Source: Paenarthrobacter sp. PH39-S1
Lineage (GTDB): Bacteria; Actinomycetota; Actinomycetes; Actinomycetales; Micrococcaceae
NCBI RefSeq assembly: GCF_030063245.1
Contig: NZ_JASISR010000038.1
Location: 1 to 32,828, forward strand
Reading direction: 5' to 3'
Length of the DNA stretch: 32,828 bases
The notes under the pieces are model-generated. The model was given only the letters and a program-made list of their open reading frames with translations. It searched no databases and had not been told where the DNA came from. Made by a program: the position numbers and the translations under genes. Of this stretch, positions 9,025-16,620 are shown one piece after another. Numbering within the stretch: position 1 is the first letter of the stretch; the number at the start of each line of letters is the position of its first letter.

Positions 9025-9663
9025 ATGAGCAACGCAAGCGAGCCCGCGGGGCGCGGCCACGCCGCACAGGGCGGCCAGGCTACGCTGCGCAGCCTGGCCA
9101 AGGCGGACAGGCGGCAGGCCCTGTTGACTGCCGCCGCCGGCCTTTTTGCCCAGCACGGCTTCCACCGGGTCTCCATCGAGGACCTCGGTTCGGCGGCCGG
9201 CGTCAGTGGACCGGCGGTTTACCGCCATTTCAGCAGCAAGCAGGCCGTCCTTGGAGCCCTGCTGGTGGGGGTCAGCGCGGACCTTTTCGATGGCGGCACC
9301 TCGGTGGTGGCCGCCGCGGCGGACGACGCGGCAGCACTGCGCACGCTGATTGAATTCCACGTGGACTTTGCGCTGTCCAACCCGGATGTGATCCGCGTCC
9401 AGGACCGTGATCTGGACAATCTCGCACCCCCGGATCTGGCGTCCGTGCGCAAACTCCAGCGAGGCTACATTGACCTGTGGGTCGCAGTACTCGGCCGGCT
9501 CGAGCCCGGCACGGACCCCGCCAGCCGCCGGCTCAAGGTCCAGGCCACCTTCAGGTTGATCAACTCCACCCCGCACAGCGCCCGGAGCCACGGCCGGAAA
9601 ATCGCCGCCCGGACCGCGCGCCCCGTCCTCGAACGCATGGCCCGCGCCGGCCTCCTCGCCTAA
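9025..9663 (+). CDS. TetR/AcrR family regulator of the leucine operon
   Basis: About 212 residues from the ATG at 9025, which is preceded by GGAAGG; ATG codons at 9004, 9013 and 9022 and a GTG at 9001 are alternatives. The N-terminal helix-turn-helix is typical: RRQALLTAAAGLFAQHGFHR, VSIEDLGSAAGVSGPAVYRH, FSSKQAVLGALL. The C-terminal ligand domain is unspecific. It is transcribed divergently from mccB with a palindrome between them. A repressor released by a branched acyl-CoA of the pathway is the likeliest role; this is inferred from context only. Confidence 0.85.
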   Translation: MSNASEPAGRGHAAQGGQATLRSLAKADRRQALLTAAAGLFAQHGFHRVSIEDLGSAAGVSGPAVYRHFSSKQAVLGALLVGVSADLFDGGTSVVAAAADDAAALRTLIEFHVDFALSNPDVIRVQDRDLDNLAPPDLASVRKLQRGYIDLWVAVLGRLEPGTDPASRRLKVQATFRLINSTPHSARSHGRKIAARTARPVLERMARAGLLA

Positions 9664-9768
9664 CGGCCCGGATGCAGCCAGCGGCTGCGGGAGCAGGAGA
9701 CGGGCGGACGCCACGCACGCCGACAATCATGTTGCTCTTCTCCGACCCGCCACGATACCGAAGATGGG

Positions 9769-9820
9769 TGGGAGATCTGCCCCACAAAACAAGACCACAT
9801 TTCAAGGGGCACATCTCCAC
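9769..9820. repeat. Inverted repeat between convergent tetR and bkdC (element B)
   Basis: GGAGATCTGCCCC at 9771-9783 matches the complement of GGGGCACATCTCC at 9806-9818 at 12 of 13 positions, with a 22-nt loop. It lies in the 171-bp gap between convergent genes, so it could form a terminator hairpin, though no T-run follows. The segment TCAAGGGGCAC is shared with element A at 61-71. Confidence 0.55.
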
Positions 9821-9834
9821 TCTCGGCGCAAGGA

Positions 9835-11274
9835 TCAGATCATCGTGAGGACCATGCCCGGTTCGGCCAGGATGGTGCCGATGTCGGCGAGGAACCGCGA
9901 ACCCTGCTCGCCGTCCACCAGCCGGTGATCAAAGGACAGGCTCAGCGTCATCACCTGACGCAGGGCGACTTCACCGTTGTACTCCCACGGCTGCCGGCGC
10001 ACAGCTCCCATGGCCAGGATGGCAGCCTCGCCCGGATTGAGGATGGGCGTCCCCGCGTCAATACCGAACACTCCGATGTTCGTGATGGAAATGGTACCCC
10101 CGCTCAGCGCCGCCGGAGTGGTTTTTCCGGCCCGCGCCGTATCTGTCAACTCGGTCAGTGCGGCGGAAATCTGCATCAGGTTCATGGCCTGCGCATCCTT
10201 GATATTGGGCACCATGAGTCCACGCGGCGTCGCGGCCGCAATGCCCAAGTTCAGATAGTTCATCGTAATGATCTCGCCATTGGCCTCATCCCAGCGTGAA
10301 TTCACCGACGGCTGGCGCCCGGCGGCAATGCACAGCGCCTTCGCCACCAGTGTCAGCGGAGTGAGTTTGTAGCCCACGAACCCCCTGCTGCCCTTGAGCT
10401 TGGCGAGCAGGTCCATGGTGGGCGTGACGTCGACGGTGAGGAATTCGCTCACGTGCGGGGCGGTGAACGCGCTGGCCACCATGGCAGCCGCCGTATGTTT
10501 GCGGACGCCCTTGATCGGAGTGCGGATCTCGCGGGCGGTATCTGCCTGTACAGTATCTCGCCGTGCGGTGTCTTCCTGTACTGCCGACGGCGTGGATTCG
10601 AGGCCGTCGGACACCGCAGCGAGCACATCCTCGCGGACAATCAGCCCGTTCGGTCCCGTCCCAGTGATCGCTGCCAATGAAACGCCCAAATCTTTGGCCA
10701 GTTTCCTGACCGGAGGGGTTGAGCGGGGCGGCTCAATTTCGCCCTCAGCCGGGACATCTGCCTGACCTACCGCGGCGGCAACCGCAGCAGCGGGAAGACG
10801 ACGACGGCGGCGGGCCGGGTGGCCGTTCGTTTCCACTTCGGCGCCGTACCCGACGAGGGTGGGGACGCGCTTGGCGTCAGCAGTCTCCACGCGCCGGTCC
10901 GTCCCTTGGCCGAGCATCGAAGAAGTGCCTCTCCCAGCTTGGTTGGCACCCGGAAAACCATCGTTTCCCGTCTGTTCGGCGAGCGAAGAACTGCCGGCGC
11001 CAACGGCGGCACCGTCACTGCCGCCGTCGTCGGCCCCGGGCAGTTCAAAGGAAACGATCGGTGACCCGACCTCCACCACGGTGCCGGGCTGCTCATGCAG
11101 CTTCGCGATCACGCCGGCATAGGGCGAGGGCAGCTCCACCACGGCCTTCGCGGTCTCGACCTCGGCGATCACCTGGTTCAGCGTGACCGTGTCCCCCACC
11201 GCGACCTTCCACGCCACGATTTCGGATTCGGTCAGGCCTTCGCCCAGATCCGGGAGTCTGAATTCCTTAATCAT
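9835..11274 (-). CDS. bkdC: Branched-chain 2-oxoacid dehydrogenase E2 (dihydrolipoyl acyltransferase)
   Basis: The start was set at the ATG at 11274 (MIKEFRLPDLGEG): GGAAGG lies six bases upstream, whereas the GTG at 11280 directly abuts it. About 479 residues. Domains: lipoyl domain with lysine in EVETAKAVVEL (residue about 46), a long Ala/Pro/Thr/Gly linker, a peripheral subunit-binding domain (PPVRKLAKDLGVSLAAITGT), a second linker with an imperfect repeat (QEDTARRDT, QADTAREI), then the catalytic domain ending with LSFDHRLVDGEQG (catalytic His and Asp). It moves acyl groups from E1 to CoA. The gene follows bkdB with the stop five bases before this ATG. Pyruvate specificity cannot be excluded from sequence alone, but the adjacent leucine cluster and Lrp gene favour branched-chain substrates. 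Confidence 0.9.
   Translation of the reverse strand: MIKEFRLPDLGEGLTESEIVAWKVAVGDTVTLNQVIAEVETAKAVVELPSPYAGVIAKLHEQPGTVVEVGSPIVSFELPGADDGGSDGAAVGAGSSSLAEQTGNDGFPGANQAGRGTSSMLGQGTDRRVETADAKRVPTLVGYGAEVETNGHPARRRRRLPAAAVAAAVGQADVPAEGEIEPPRSTPPVRKLAKDLGVSLAAITGTGPNGLIVREDVLAAVSDGLESTPSAVQEDTARRDTVQADTAREIRTPIKGVRKHTAAAMVASAFTAPHVSEFLTVDVTPTMDLLAKLKGSRGFVGYKLTPLTLVAKALCIAAGRQPSVNSRWDEANGEIITMNYLNLGIAAATPRGLMVPNIKDAQAMNLMQISAALTELTDTARAGKTTPAALSGGTISITNIGVFGIDAGTPILNPGEAAILAMGAVRRQPWEYNGEVALRQVMTLSLSFDHRLVDGEQGSRFLADIGTILAEPGMVLTMI
10525..10581. repeat. Imperfect 27/30-bp duplication in the E2 linker
   Basis: Two adjacent segments, 10525-10551 and 10552-10581, encode VQADTAREI and VQEDTARRDT on the minus strand. 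Both units are multiples of three. The lengths differ by one codon and several bases have diverged, so this is an older in-frame duplication in a flexible linker. Confidence 0.6.
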
Positions 11275-11276
11275 CC

Positions 11277-12287
11277 TCACCCTTCCAGCCCGCTTAGGGA
11301 GTTTGGACGGCCCAGTGCACGGTCCACGCCGTCCAGTATCCGGTCCAGATCGGGCAGATGATATTTTTCGAGTTTGGACGGTGGGTACGGCACATCGAAG
11401 CCCGTCACCCGGACCGGCGCCGTTTCCAGATAGGAAAAACAGCGTTCCGTGAGACTGGCTGCCAACTCCGCGCCAAGCCCGCCGGACTGCGCCGCCTCGT
11501 GCGTGATGACCAGCCGTCCGGTCCTGCGCACGGAAGCCTCTAACGGGGCAAAATCTATCGGTGCCAGCGAGCGCAGGTCAATGACCTCCACGGAAATCCC
11601 CTCATCCGCGGCGGCCACGGCGGCATCACGGGCGGTCTGCACCAGCGGCCCGTAGGCAACGAGCGTGACGTCCGTCCCGGCGACGACCACCCGCGCGCTT
11701 TCCATCGGCAGCGCGTCCCGGAGTTCCTGGGTCTCATCCACCTCGCCCTTGGTGTGGTAACGGCGCTTGGGTTCAAAGTAAAGCACCGGGTCATCGCAGG
11801 CAACGGCCTGCCGGATCATGGTGTACGCGTCCTGCGGGTTGGACACGCTGATCACGCGCAGCCCCGATGTGTGGGTGAAGTAGGCCTCCGGCGATTCGGA
11901 ATGATGCTCCGGAGAGCCGATGCCGCCGCCAAACGGAACGCGGATGGTGATGGGCATTTTGACCTTGCCCTGCGTGCGGTAGTGCAGCTTGGCCACCTGG
12001 GCGACAATCTGGTCAAAGGCGGGGTAGATGAAGCCGTCAAACTGAATTTCACATACCGGCCGGTAGCCCCGGTAGGCCAGCCCGACGGCGGTGCCCAGAA
12101 TGGCGGCCTCGGCCAGCGGGGTGTCCAGCACGCGCTGCGGGCCGAAGTCCTTCTGCAGTCCGTCGGTGATGCGGAAAACACCGCCGAGCTTGCCGATGTC
12201 CTCGCCCATCAGCAGAACCTTTGGATCATCCTCCATCGCCTTGCGAAGGCCCGCGTTAATGGCCCGGCTAAATGTCATGCTCGACAT
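11277..12287 (-). CDS. bkdB: Branched-chain 2-oxoacid dehydrogenase E1 beta subunit
   Basis: A 336-residue transketolase-like beta subunit. VLLMGEDIGKLGGVFRITDG contains the TPP-contacting Glu. RVLDTPLAEAAILGTAVGLA, VPFGGGIGSPEHHSESPEAY (family His residues) and LVITHEAAQSGGLGAELAAS are the typical E1beta signatures of pyruvate/branched-chain complexes. It shares one base with the bkdA stop (TGATG), so the subunits are co-translated, and the E2 gene follows at once. Together E1alpha2beta2 would decarboxylate the 2-oxoacids of Leu, Ile and Val. Confidence 0.93.
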   Translation of the reverse strand: MSSMTFSRAINAGLRKAMEDDPKVLLMGEDIGKLGGVFRITDGLQKDFGPQRVLDTPLAEAAILGTAVGLAYRGYRPVCEIQFDGFIYPAFDQIVAQVAKLHYRTQGKVKMPITIRVPFGGGIGSPEHHSESPEAYFTHTSGLRVISVSNPQDAYTMIRQAVACDDPVLYFEPKRRYHTKGEVDETQELRDALPMESARVVVAGTDVTLVAYGPLVQTARDAAVAAADEGISVEVIDLRSLAPIDFAPLEASVRRTGRLVITHEAAQSGGLGAELAASLTERCFSYLETAPVRVTGFDVPYPPSKLEKYHLPDLDRILDGVDRALGRPNSLSGLEG

Positions 12288-13408
12288 CAGTTGCCTCCTT
12301 CGGCACCGGCAAGCGTTGCCAGATAGCGGGAATAATGGTCACGCTGGCGGTCCAGCCAGGAATTGTGCGTGCTGTACACATTGTCAAAAACGTCCAGCGG
12401 AGCCGGTTCCGGCAGCCCGATGCAGCCCGCACGCATTTCTTTGGCGACGGCGTCGGCCTTGGCGGCCACGGCGTCCTGCAGCTTCGGGGTAAGCAGACCG
12501 TCCTTGGTCAGCAGTGCTTCGACCCGGGAGATCGGGTCCTTGGCGGCCCAGTCCTCCAGTTCATTGGCGTCCCGATAGCGGGTCGGATCATCCGCCGTCG
12601 TGTGCGGCCCCATCCGGTAGGTGACCGCTTCGATGAAGGTGGGTCCGCCGCCGGTCCGGGCACGGTCCAGGGCAATCCGGGTCGCGGCCAGCACGGCGAG
12701 CACGTCGTTCCCATCCACGCGCAGGGACGGGATGCCGAAGCCGGGGGCCCGGTCCGCGATCGGAATGTGCGACTGCAGGCCAACGGGTTCGGAAATGGCC
12801 CAGTGGTTGTTCTGGCAGAAGAAGATCACCGGCACCTGGAAGCTGGCGGCAAAAACGAGCGCCTCATTGACGTCACCCTGGCTCACTGCCCCGTCGCCGA
12901 AGTAGGTGATGGCGGCAGAATCGGCGCCGTCGTTCTGGATCCCCAGGGCATAGCCGGTGGCGTGCAGCGTCTGCGCGCCGATGATGATCTGCGGCGTGGC
13001 CATATTGATGCTGAACGGATCCCAGCCCGAGGAGACATTGCCGCGCCAGACGCGGAGCAGGTCCGTCAGGTCCACGCCCCGGCAATAGGCCACGCCGTTT
13101 TCCCGATAGCTGGAAAAGACGAAATCGTCGGTCCGCAGGGCACGTGCGGAGCCAATCTGCGATGCTTCCTGGCCCAGCAGCGGCGGCCAGAGCGCCAGCT
13201 CCCCCTGCCGCTGAAGATGCGTGGCTTCGGTATCGATCCGGCGGATGACCACCATGTCCTCGTAGAGGGCGCACAGCCGTTCGTCATCAATATCCTGCAG
13301 CCAACGGTCAAATTCCGGGTGGCCGACGCGCGTTCCGTCCGGCGTAATGAGCTGGATCATCTCCGGCTGCTGAAAGCCCGGGGTAGGGGCTGTCTCGTCC
13401 TTCACCAT
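12287..13408 (-). CDS. bkdA: Branched-chain 2-oxoacid dehydrogenase E1 alpha subunit
   Basis: About 373 residues from the ATG at 13408 (MVKDETAP); an ATG at 13462 (MDQKFEAG), preceded by GGGACGG, is an alternative that adds 18 residues. The thiamine diphosphate motif is clear: YFGDGAVSQGDVNEALVFAA followed by FFCQNNHWAIS (GDG to NN). RIDTEATHLQRQGELALWPP and LLGQEASQIGSARAL are the substrate-channel region typical of the branched-chain rather than the pyruvate type. RMGPHTTADDPTRYRD is the phosphorylation-loop region. The divergent Lrp-type gene starts 218 bp upstream. Confidence 0.93.
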   Translation of the reverse strand: MVKDETAPTPGFQQPEMIQLITPDGTRVGHPEFDRWLQDIDDERLCALYEDMVVIRRIDTEATHLQRQGELALWPPLLGQEASQIGSARALRTDDFVFSSYRENGVAYCRGVDLTDLLRVWRGNVSSGWDPFSINMATPQIIIGAQTLHATGYALGIQNDGADSAAITYFGDGAVSQGDVNEALVFAASFQVPVIFFCQNNHWAISEPVGLQSHIPIADRAPGFGIPSLRVDGNDVLAVLAATRIALDRARTGGGPTFIEAVTYRMGPHTTADDPTRYRDANELEDWAAKDPISRVEALLTKDGLLTPKLQDAVAAKADAVAKEMRAGCIGLPEPAPLDVFDNVYSTHNSWLDRQRDHYSRYLATLAGAEGGN

Positions 13409-13583
13409 AGTTCCACGCAACCTTTGCACATTGTCTCGACCGGCCTCGAATTTTTGGTCCATGGTCCGTCCCAGCCCCGGTTTGTGACCGCTCGACTGTC
13501 CACGGGCTCCCTTGCCCGTATGTCTTGTGACCCTACTCACAGGAGAAGGGTGGCACAACCGGGAGGAGCAAAATTGAGCAGAA

Positions 13584-13634
13584 TGCACTATTTTGCAACC
13601 TTTCACCGTGCTAACGTTGCGCACTATGCAACCC
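13584..13634. promoter_or_regulatory. Repeated GCACTAT/GCAACC motifs at the bkdR start (putative Lrp operator)
   Basis: TGCACTATTTTGCAACC at 13584-13600 and GCACTATGCAACCC at 13621-13634 are spaced direct repeats. GCAAC (13595) and GTTGC (13616) also form an inverted pair. A further GCAACCTTTGCAC lies at 13418-13430, just upstream of the bkdA start, so the same motif flanks both ends of the divergent promoter region. Lrp/AsnC octamers bind several such sites, which makes this a plausible autoregulatory and operon control region. No clear -10/-35 pair was identified. Confidence 0.4.
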
Positions 13635-14102
13635 TTGGACGGCACCGACACGAGGCTCCTGATGGCGCTGGCCGAAGATCCCCGCCGCACCGTGGTGGCA
13701 CTGGCGCAAACGCTTGGGCTGTCCCGCAATACGGTGCAGGCCAGGATGGCGGCGCTGGAAACCAGGAACGTCTTTCTGTCCTTCGAACGGCGGATCAACC
13801 CGGCCGCGCTCGGCTACCCGCTGCTGGCCTTCATCTCGATCCATGTCCAGCAGCAGAAGCTCGGCGCCATCACCCAGGCATTGGCCCAGATCCCCGAGGT
13901 CCTCGAGGCCTTCGGGCTCACCGGTGCGGCCGATCTCCTGGTCCGTGTGGTCTGCACCGATGCCGAGGACCTCTTCCGGATCAACGGCAAGATCCAGGCC
14001 TCCGACGGCGTCGAACGCACGGACACTTCGCTGGCCATGGGCGAGCTGATCCCGTTCCGGCTCGACCCCCTGCTACAGCGCGGACCCCGGACCGGCGGGT
14101 AA
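13626..14102 (+). CDS. Lrp/AsnC family regulator (BkdR-like)
   Basis: 158 residues from the ATG at 13626 (MQPLDGTDTRLLMALAED). The N-terminal helix-turn-helix is RTVVALAQTLGLSRNTVQAR followed by MAALE. The C-terminal RAM domain includes YPLLAFISIHVQQQKLGAI and AFGLTGAADLLVRVVCTDAE. It is divergent from bkdA, the standard arrangement of BkdR, the branched-chain amino-acid responsive regulator of bkd operons. No ribosome binding site precedes the ATG closely, so a leaderless transcript or the TTG at 13593 are alternatives. Confidence 0.88.
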   Translation: MQPLDGTDTRLLMALAEDPRRTVVALAQTLGLSRNTVQARMAALETRNVFLSFERRINPAALGYPLLAFISIHVQQQKLGAITQALAQIPEVLEAFGLTGAADLLVRVVCTDAEDLFRINGKIQASDGVERTDTSLAMGELIPFRLDPLLQRGPRTGG

Positions 14103-14255
14103 CTTTCCGCCCGGCAGGGTCCGCCCGGAGATTTCTTCGGCATCCGCCCATCCTTTACCTTCCGTGCCGCGAACTAAGGGTGCACGTTCCGCCCGGAACT
14201 GTGGACACCCCGGGAACCGCACTGCGGCGCCCCCGCGCTACGGAAGGCTTTTATC

Positions 14256-14678
14256 ATGCGCCCTTCACCCAACAGGCTGATTGCAACGATCTTCGGTGCC
14301 GTCTACCTTCTGATCGGCATCCTCGGATTCTTCGTCACCGCCGGCATCGGCTTTTTCGCCACCGAGGGCAGCAATGTCATTGTCTTCGCGGTCAATCCGC
14401 TGCACAACATCATCCACCTGGCCATCGGGGCTGCCCTGCTGATCGCCGGACTCAAGTCGGTCCCGGCAGCCAAATCCGTCAATACCACCGTCGGTGCCGT
14501 GTATCTGCTGGTCGGCATCTTGGGTCTGTTCCTGCTCGGCAGCTCGCTGAACATCATTGCACTGAACGGGGCGGACAATGTGCTGCACCTGGCCAGCGCC
14601 GTCCTGCTGCTGGGCGTCGGTCTCTCCCAGGACAAAACGGTTTCACGGCGTTCCGTCGGCGCCGGTCGCACGGCGTAA
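14256..14678 (+). CDS. DUF4383 membrane protein
   Basis: A 140-residue integral membrane protein with four predicted helices: LIATIFGAVYLLIGILGFFV, an amphipathic pair around NPLHNIIHLAIGAALLIAGL, VGAVYLLVGILGLFLLGSS and NVLHLASAVLLLGVGLSQ. The two halves repeat each other (GAVYLLIGILGFF / GAVYLLVGILGLF and NPLHNIIHL / GADNVLHL), an internal duplication typical of DUF4383. The function of the family is unknown. GGAAGG lies nine bases upstream of the ATG. It is probably co-transcribed with the next gene, four bases downstream. Confidence 0.8.
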   Translation: MRPSPNRLIATIFGAVYLLIGILGFFVTAGIGFFATEGSNVIVFAVNPLHNIIHLAIGAALLIAGLKSVPAAKSVNTTVGAVYLLVGILGLFLLGSSLNIIALNGADNVLHLASAVLLLGVGLSQDKTVSRRSVGAGRTA

Positions 14679-14681
14679 CCG

Positions 14682-15530
14682 ATGTCAACCGTCACCGGCG
14701 GTCGGGTACGTTTCCGGGCGGGCCGGACCCGCCACGGGTCCGTGCCCGCAACCGCGGCCCTGCTTCCGGAAACCGTGCGTCTCTTCACGGGATTCGCCGC
14801 CTTCGGGGCCGCGGCGTTGACGTTCGGACTCAGTTCCAACCTGCTTGCGGCCGCACTGGGAGGCAACCCAACGGGCGCTCCTGGCACAACTACGGTGGCC
14901 GTTCCGGCTGAGCTTGCCGGCGCCGTGATCGTGGCGGCCTGGGGCGTATGCCTGCTCCTGTGGGCCATCCGGTCCCTGCGCCGCGGGGTGGCGGCATGGC
15001 CCGTCCTGACCACCAGAATCCTCCCCATCGCGGTGGCGGTCCAGCTGCTGGGCATAATTTACGGCCTATGGCAGCTGCCCATGGCCAACCGCAGCTTTGA
15101 CCTCAGTGCCGCGTGCGCCTTCATCCTGGAACTGGCCATGCTCGGCAGCCTCGGTTGGCTGCACCGCACCGGTAAATCCGCGCAGGATACCGATCGTGGG
15201 TCAACAGGCGCGGGATCAACAGGCGCGGGGTCAACAGGCGCGGGGTCAACAGTCGCGGGATCAACAGTCGCGGGATCAACAGGCGCGGGATCAACAGGCG
15301 CGGGATCAACAGTTAAGGGATCAACAGTTAAGGGGACGACGGCGGCGGTTCCGGCGGCTGCCCCGCCTGCGGGTCGGCTGCTGGCCGCCATGTTTGCCGC
15401 CTCGCTGCTGGTCGCTGCGGTGGCCACGCCAGGGCTCGCCGCCACGACGGCCGGACTGCACGCGGTCCCGCACGGCGGCCACGGCGGCACGGCGCCCACG
15501 CTCCACGACCCGGCCGCACACCACCACTGA
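14682..15530 (+). CDS. Uncharacterised membrane protein with Gly-Ser-Thr pentapeptide repeat and His-rich C-terminus
   Basis: 282 residues, family not recognised. Four hydrophobic segments (near residues 30-56, 77-97, 107-128 and 138-156) are followed by a repeat at 173-222 (GSTGA x3, GSTVA x2, GSTGA x2, GSTVK x2, GTTAA), a fifth hydrophobic segment (LLAAMFAASLLVAAVATPGL) and a tail with seven histidines (HAVPHGGHGG ... HDPAAHHH). The tail could bind metal; this is inference. The repeat probably links the fourth and fifth helices on one face of the membrane. The gene starts four bases after the DUF4383 stop. Start assignment is tentative, as no good Shine-Dalgarno is visible. Confidence 0.6.
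   Translation: MSTVTGGRVRFRAGRTRHGSVPATAALLPETVRLFTGFAAFGAAALTFGLSSNLLAAALGGNPTGAPGTTTVAVPAELAGAVIVAAWGVCLLLWAIRSLRRGVAAWPVLTTRILPIAVAVQLLGIIYGLWQLPMANRSFDLSAACAFILELAMLGSLGWLHRTGKSAQDTDRGSTGAGSTGAGSTGAGSTVAGSTVAGSTGAGSTGAGSTVKGSTVKGTTAAVPAAAPPAGRLLAAMFAASLLVAAVATPGLAATTAGLHAVPHGGHGGTAPTLHDPAAHHH
15198..15347 (+). repeat. 15-bp tandem repeat, nine units plus one degenerate
   Basis: The unit GG[GA]TCAACAG[GT]CGCG repeats with an exact 15-bp period from 15198, in frame. Units 1-3 and 6-7 encode GSTGA, 4-5 GSTVA, 8-9 GSTVK and 10 GTTAA. Variants are arranged in blocks (for example units 4 and 5 identical, 8 and 9 identical), which suggests stepwise slippage of adjacent units. Confidence 0.95.
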
Positions 15531-15540
15531 AACGCACCAC

Positions 15541-15606
15541 ACTGAACGGCGCCTGCACCGACCAGTGCGGTGCACTGAACGGCGCCTGCACCGACCAGTG
15601 CACCGC
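15541..15606. repeat. 33-bp tandem duplication downstream of the repeat protein
   Basis: ACTGAACGGCGCCTGCACCG begins at 15541 and again at 15574, period 33 bp. The copies diverge only near the end. The following 130 bp (to about 15735) consist of degenerate CCGACGAG/ACC-type low-complexity repeats. No credible gene exists between 15531 and 15959; besides this repeat the stretch holds a hairpin (15766-15814), a 14-bp triplicate (15829-15870) and degenerate AGCGCTCAC repeats (about 15908-15955). Confidence 0.8.
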
Positions 15607-15765
15607 ACCGACCAGCACCGCACCGACAGGCGCACCACGAAGTCCGGAACCGACGAGCACCTACCCGACGAGCACCGGAACCGACGAGAACCTACCCGAC
15701 GAAGACTTGCACGAACGAAAGCCGGCCCCAACAAAAGTCGGCACGAAAAAGGGCCAGCACCAGCT

Positions 15766-15814
15766 GAGACAGAGCAGCACACCGCACCATCGGCGCGGGG
15801 CCCTGCTCTGTCTC
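15766..15814. terminator. Long-loop hairpin, possible bidirectional terminator
   Basis: The perfect 12-bp arms GAGACAGAGCAG (15766-15777) and CTGCTCTGTCTC (15803-15814) are separated by 25 bases. It lies between the plus-strand membrane protein gene and the minus-strand symporter remnant, where a convergent terminator would be expected. There is no clean T-run. Confidence 0.45.
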
Positions 15815-15828
15815 TCTGTATTTCACTC

Positions 15829-15870
15829 GGTTCGTCAGCCGGGGTTCGTCAACCGGGGTTCGTCAACCGG
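15829..15870. repeat. 14-bp tandem triplicate
   Basis: GGTTCGTCAGCCGG at 15829 is followed by two copies of GGTTCGTCAACCGG at 15843 and 15857. The period is not a multiple of three and the stretch is non-coding. Confidence 0.9.
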
Positions 15871-15959
15871 GTATCGCTGACTCCATTATCATTGCTCACG
15901 TCATGAGTAGCGCCCACTCCATGGGTAGCGCTCACCTCACGATCAGCGCTCACCCATGG

Positions 15960-16620
15960 TCAGTGCGAGGTCGCCTTTTCGGCCCCAACGCCGGTCAGCG
16001 AACGGACCTCCATTTCCGCCTGCATGGCCAGGTCTTCCTGCTTCTTGTCCAGCACCGTACCGAGCCAGCCCAGCAGGAAGGCGACCGGGATCGAGACGAG
16101 TCCGGGGTTGGCGAGCGGGAACCAGTCAAAGTCGGCACCGGGGATCATGGCCTTGGCGTTGCCGGAAACCACGGGCGAGAAGGCTATCAGGATGATTGCC
16201 ACAGCCAGGCCGCCGTACATGCTCCACAGCGCGCCCCGCGTGGTGAAGCGCTTCCAGAACAACGAGTACAGGATCGTCGGCAGATTGGCGCTTGCAGCGA
16301 CTGCGAAGGCCAGCGCCACGAGGAATGCCACATTCTGGCCGTTGGCCAGAATACCGCCGCCGATGGTGACAATACCGATTACCACGACGGTGCGGCGCGC
16401 CACCTTGACCTCCGTCTGCGGATTGACCTTACCCTTGGCAATGACGTTCGCGTAGATGACGTTCGCGTAGATGTCGCGTAGATGTCGCGTAGATGTAGAT
16501 ATTGTGCGCATACGCTGCCGCCGCCGTGATGGTCAAGCCGGCAACCACAGCCAGGATGCTGGCGAAGGCCACCGCGGAGATGAAGCCCAGCAGCACCGGG
16601 GCGCCGATCACGAAGGCCAC
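15960..16620 (-). pseudogene. C-terminal remnant of a sodium:solute (acetate/monocarboxylate-type) symporter, frameshifted
   Basis: The first frame (16620 downwards) reads VLLGFISAVAFASILAVVAG then LTITAAAAYAHNIY. A second frame (to the TGA at 15960) reads IAKGKVNPQTEVKVARRTVV, ANGQNVAFLVALAFAVAASA and LPTILYSLFWKRFTTRGALW. This is the C-terminal third of an ActP/MctC-type SSS transporter, which would normally join as AHDIYANVIAKGKV. At the junction (16441-16498) a repeat expansion adds 43 nt and shifts the frame. The N-terminal two thirds are absent; the first frame meets a stop at 16651-16653. The downstream half is well conserved, so decay appears recent. Confidence 0.75.
16441..16498. repeat. 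15-bp x2 plus 11-bp x2 tandem expansion inside the symporter remnant
   Basis: ATGACGTTCGCGTAG occurs at 16441 and 16456. The shortened unit ATGTCGCGTAG follows at 16471 and 16482, then ATGTAG at 16493. Relative to one 15-bp copy the insertion is 15+11+11+6 = 43 nt, which is not a multiple of three. Confidence 0.9.

Noticed and set aside
14186-14199. Short perfect palindrome GTTCCGCCCGGAAC upstream of the DUF4383 gene
   Set aside because: Only 6-bp arms in very G+C-rich sequence; such sites arise by chance and no regulator or promoter elements support it.
12272-14911. 879-codon plus-strand open frame
   Set aside because: It is antisense to bkdA and out of frame with the Lrp and DUF4383 genes, both of which have clear homology and ribosome binding sites or context. 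A typical high-G+C shadow frame.
15198-15347. CRISPR-like array
   Set aside because: Units are contiguous 15-mers without spacers and in frame in a coding sequence; no cas genes.
15097-15906. Plus-strand frame covering the GST repeat and the following repeats
   Set aside because: It reads the same repeats in another frame, giving Arg/Gln-rich low-complexity protein without hydrophobic pattern. The 14682 frame has membrane helices and operon spacing.
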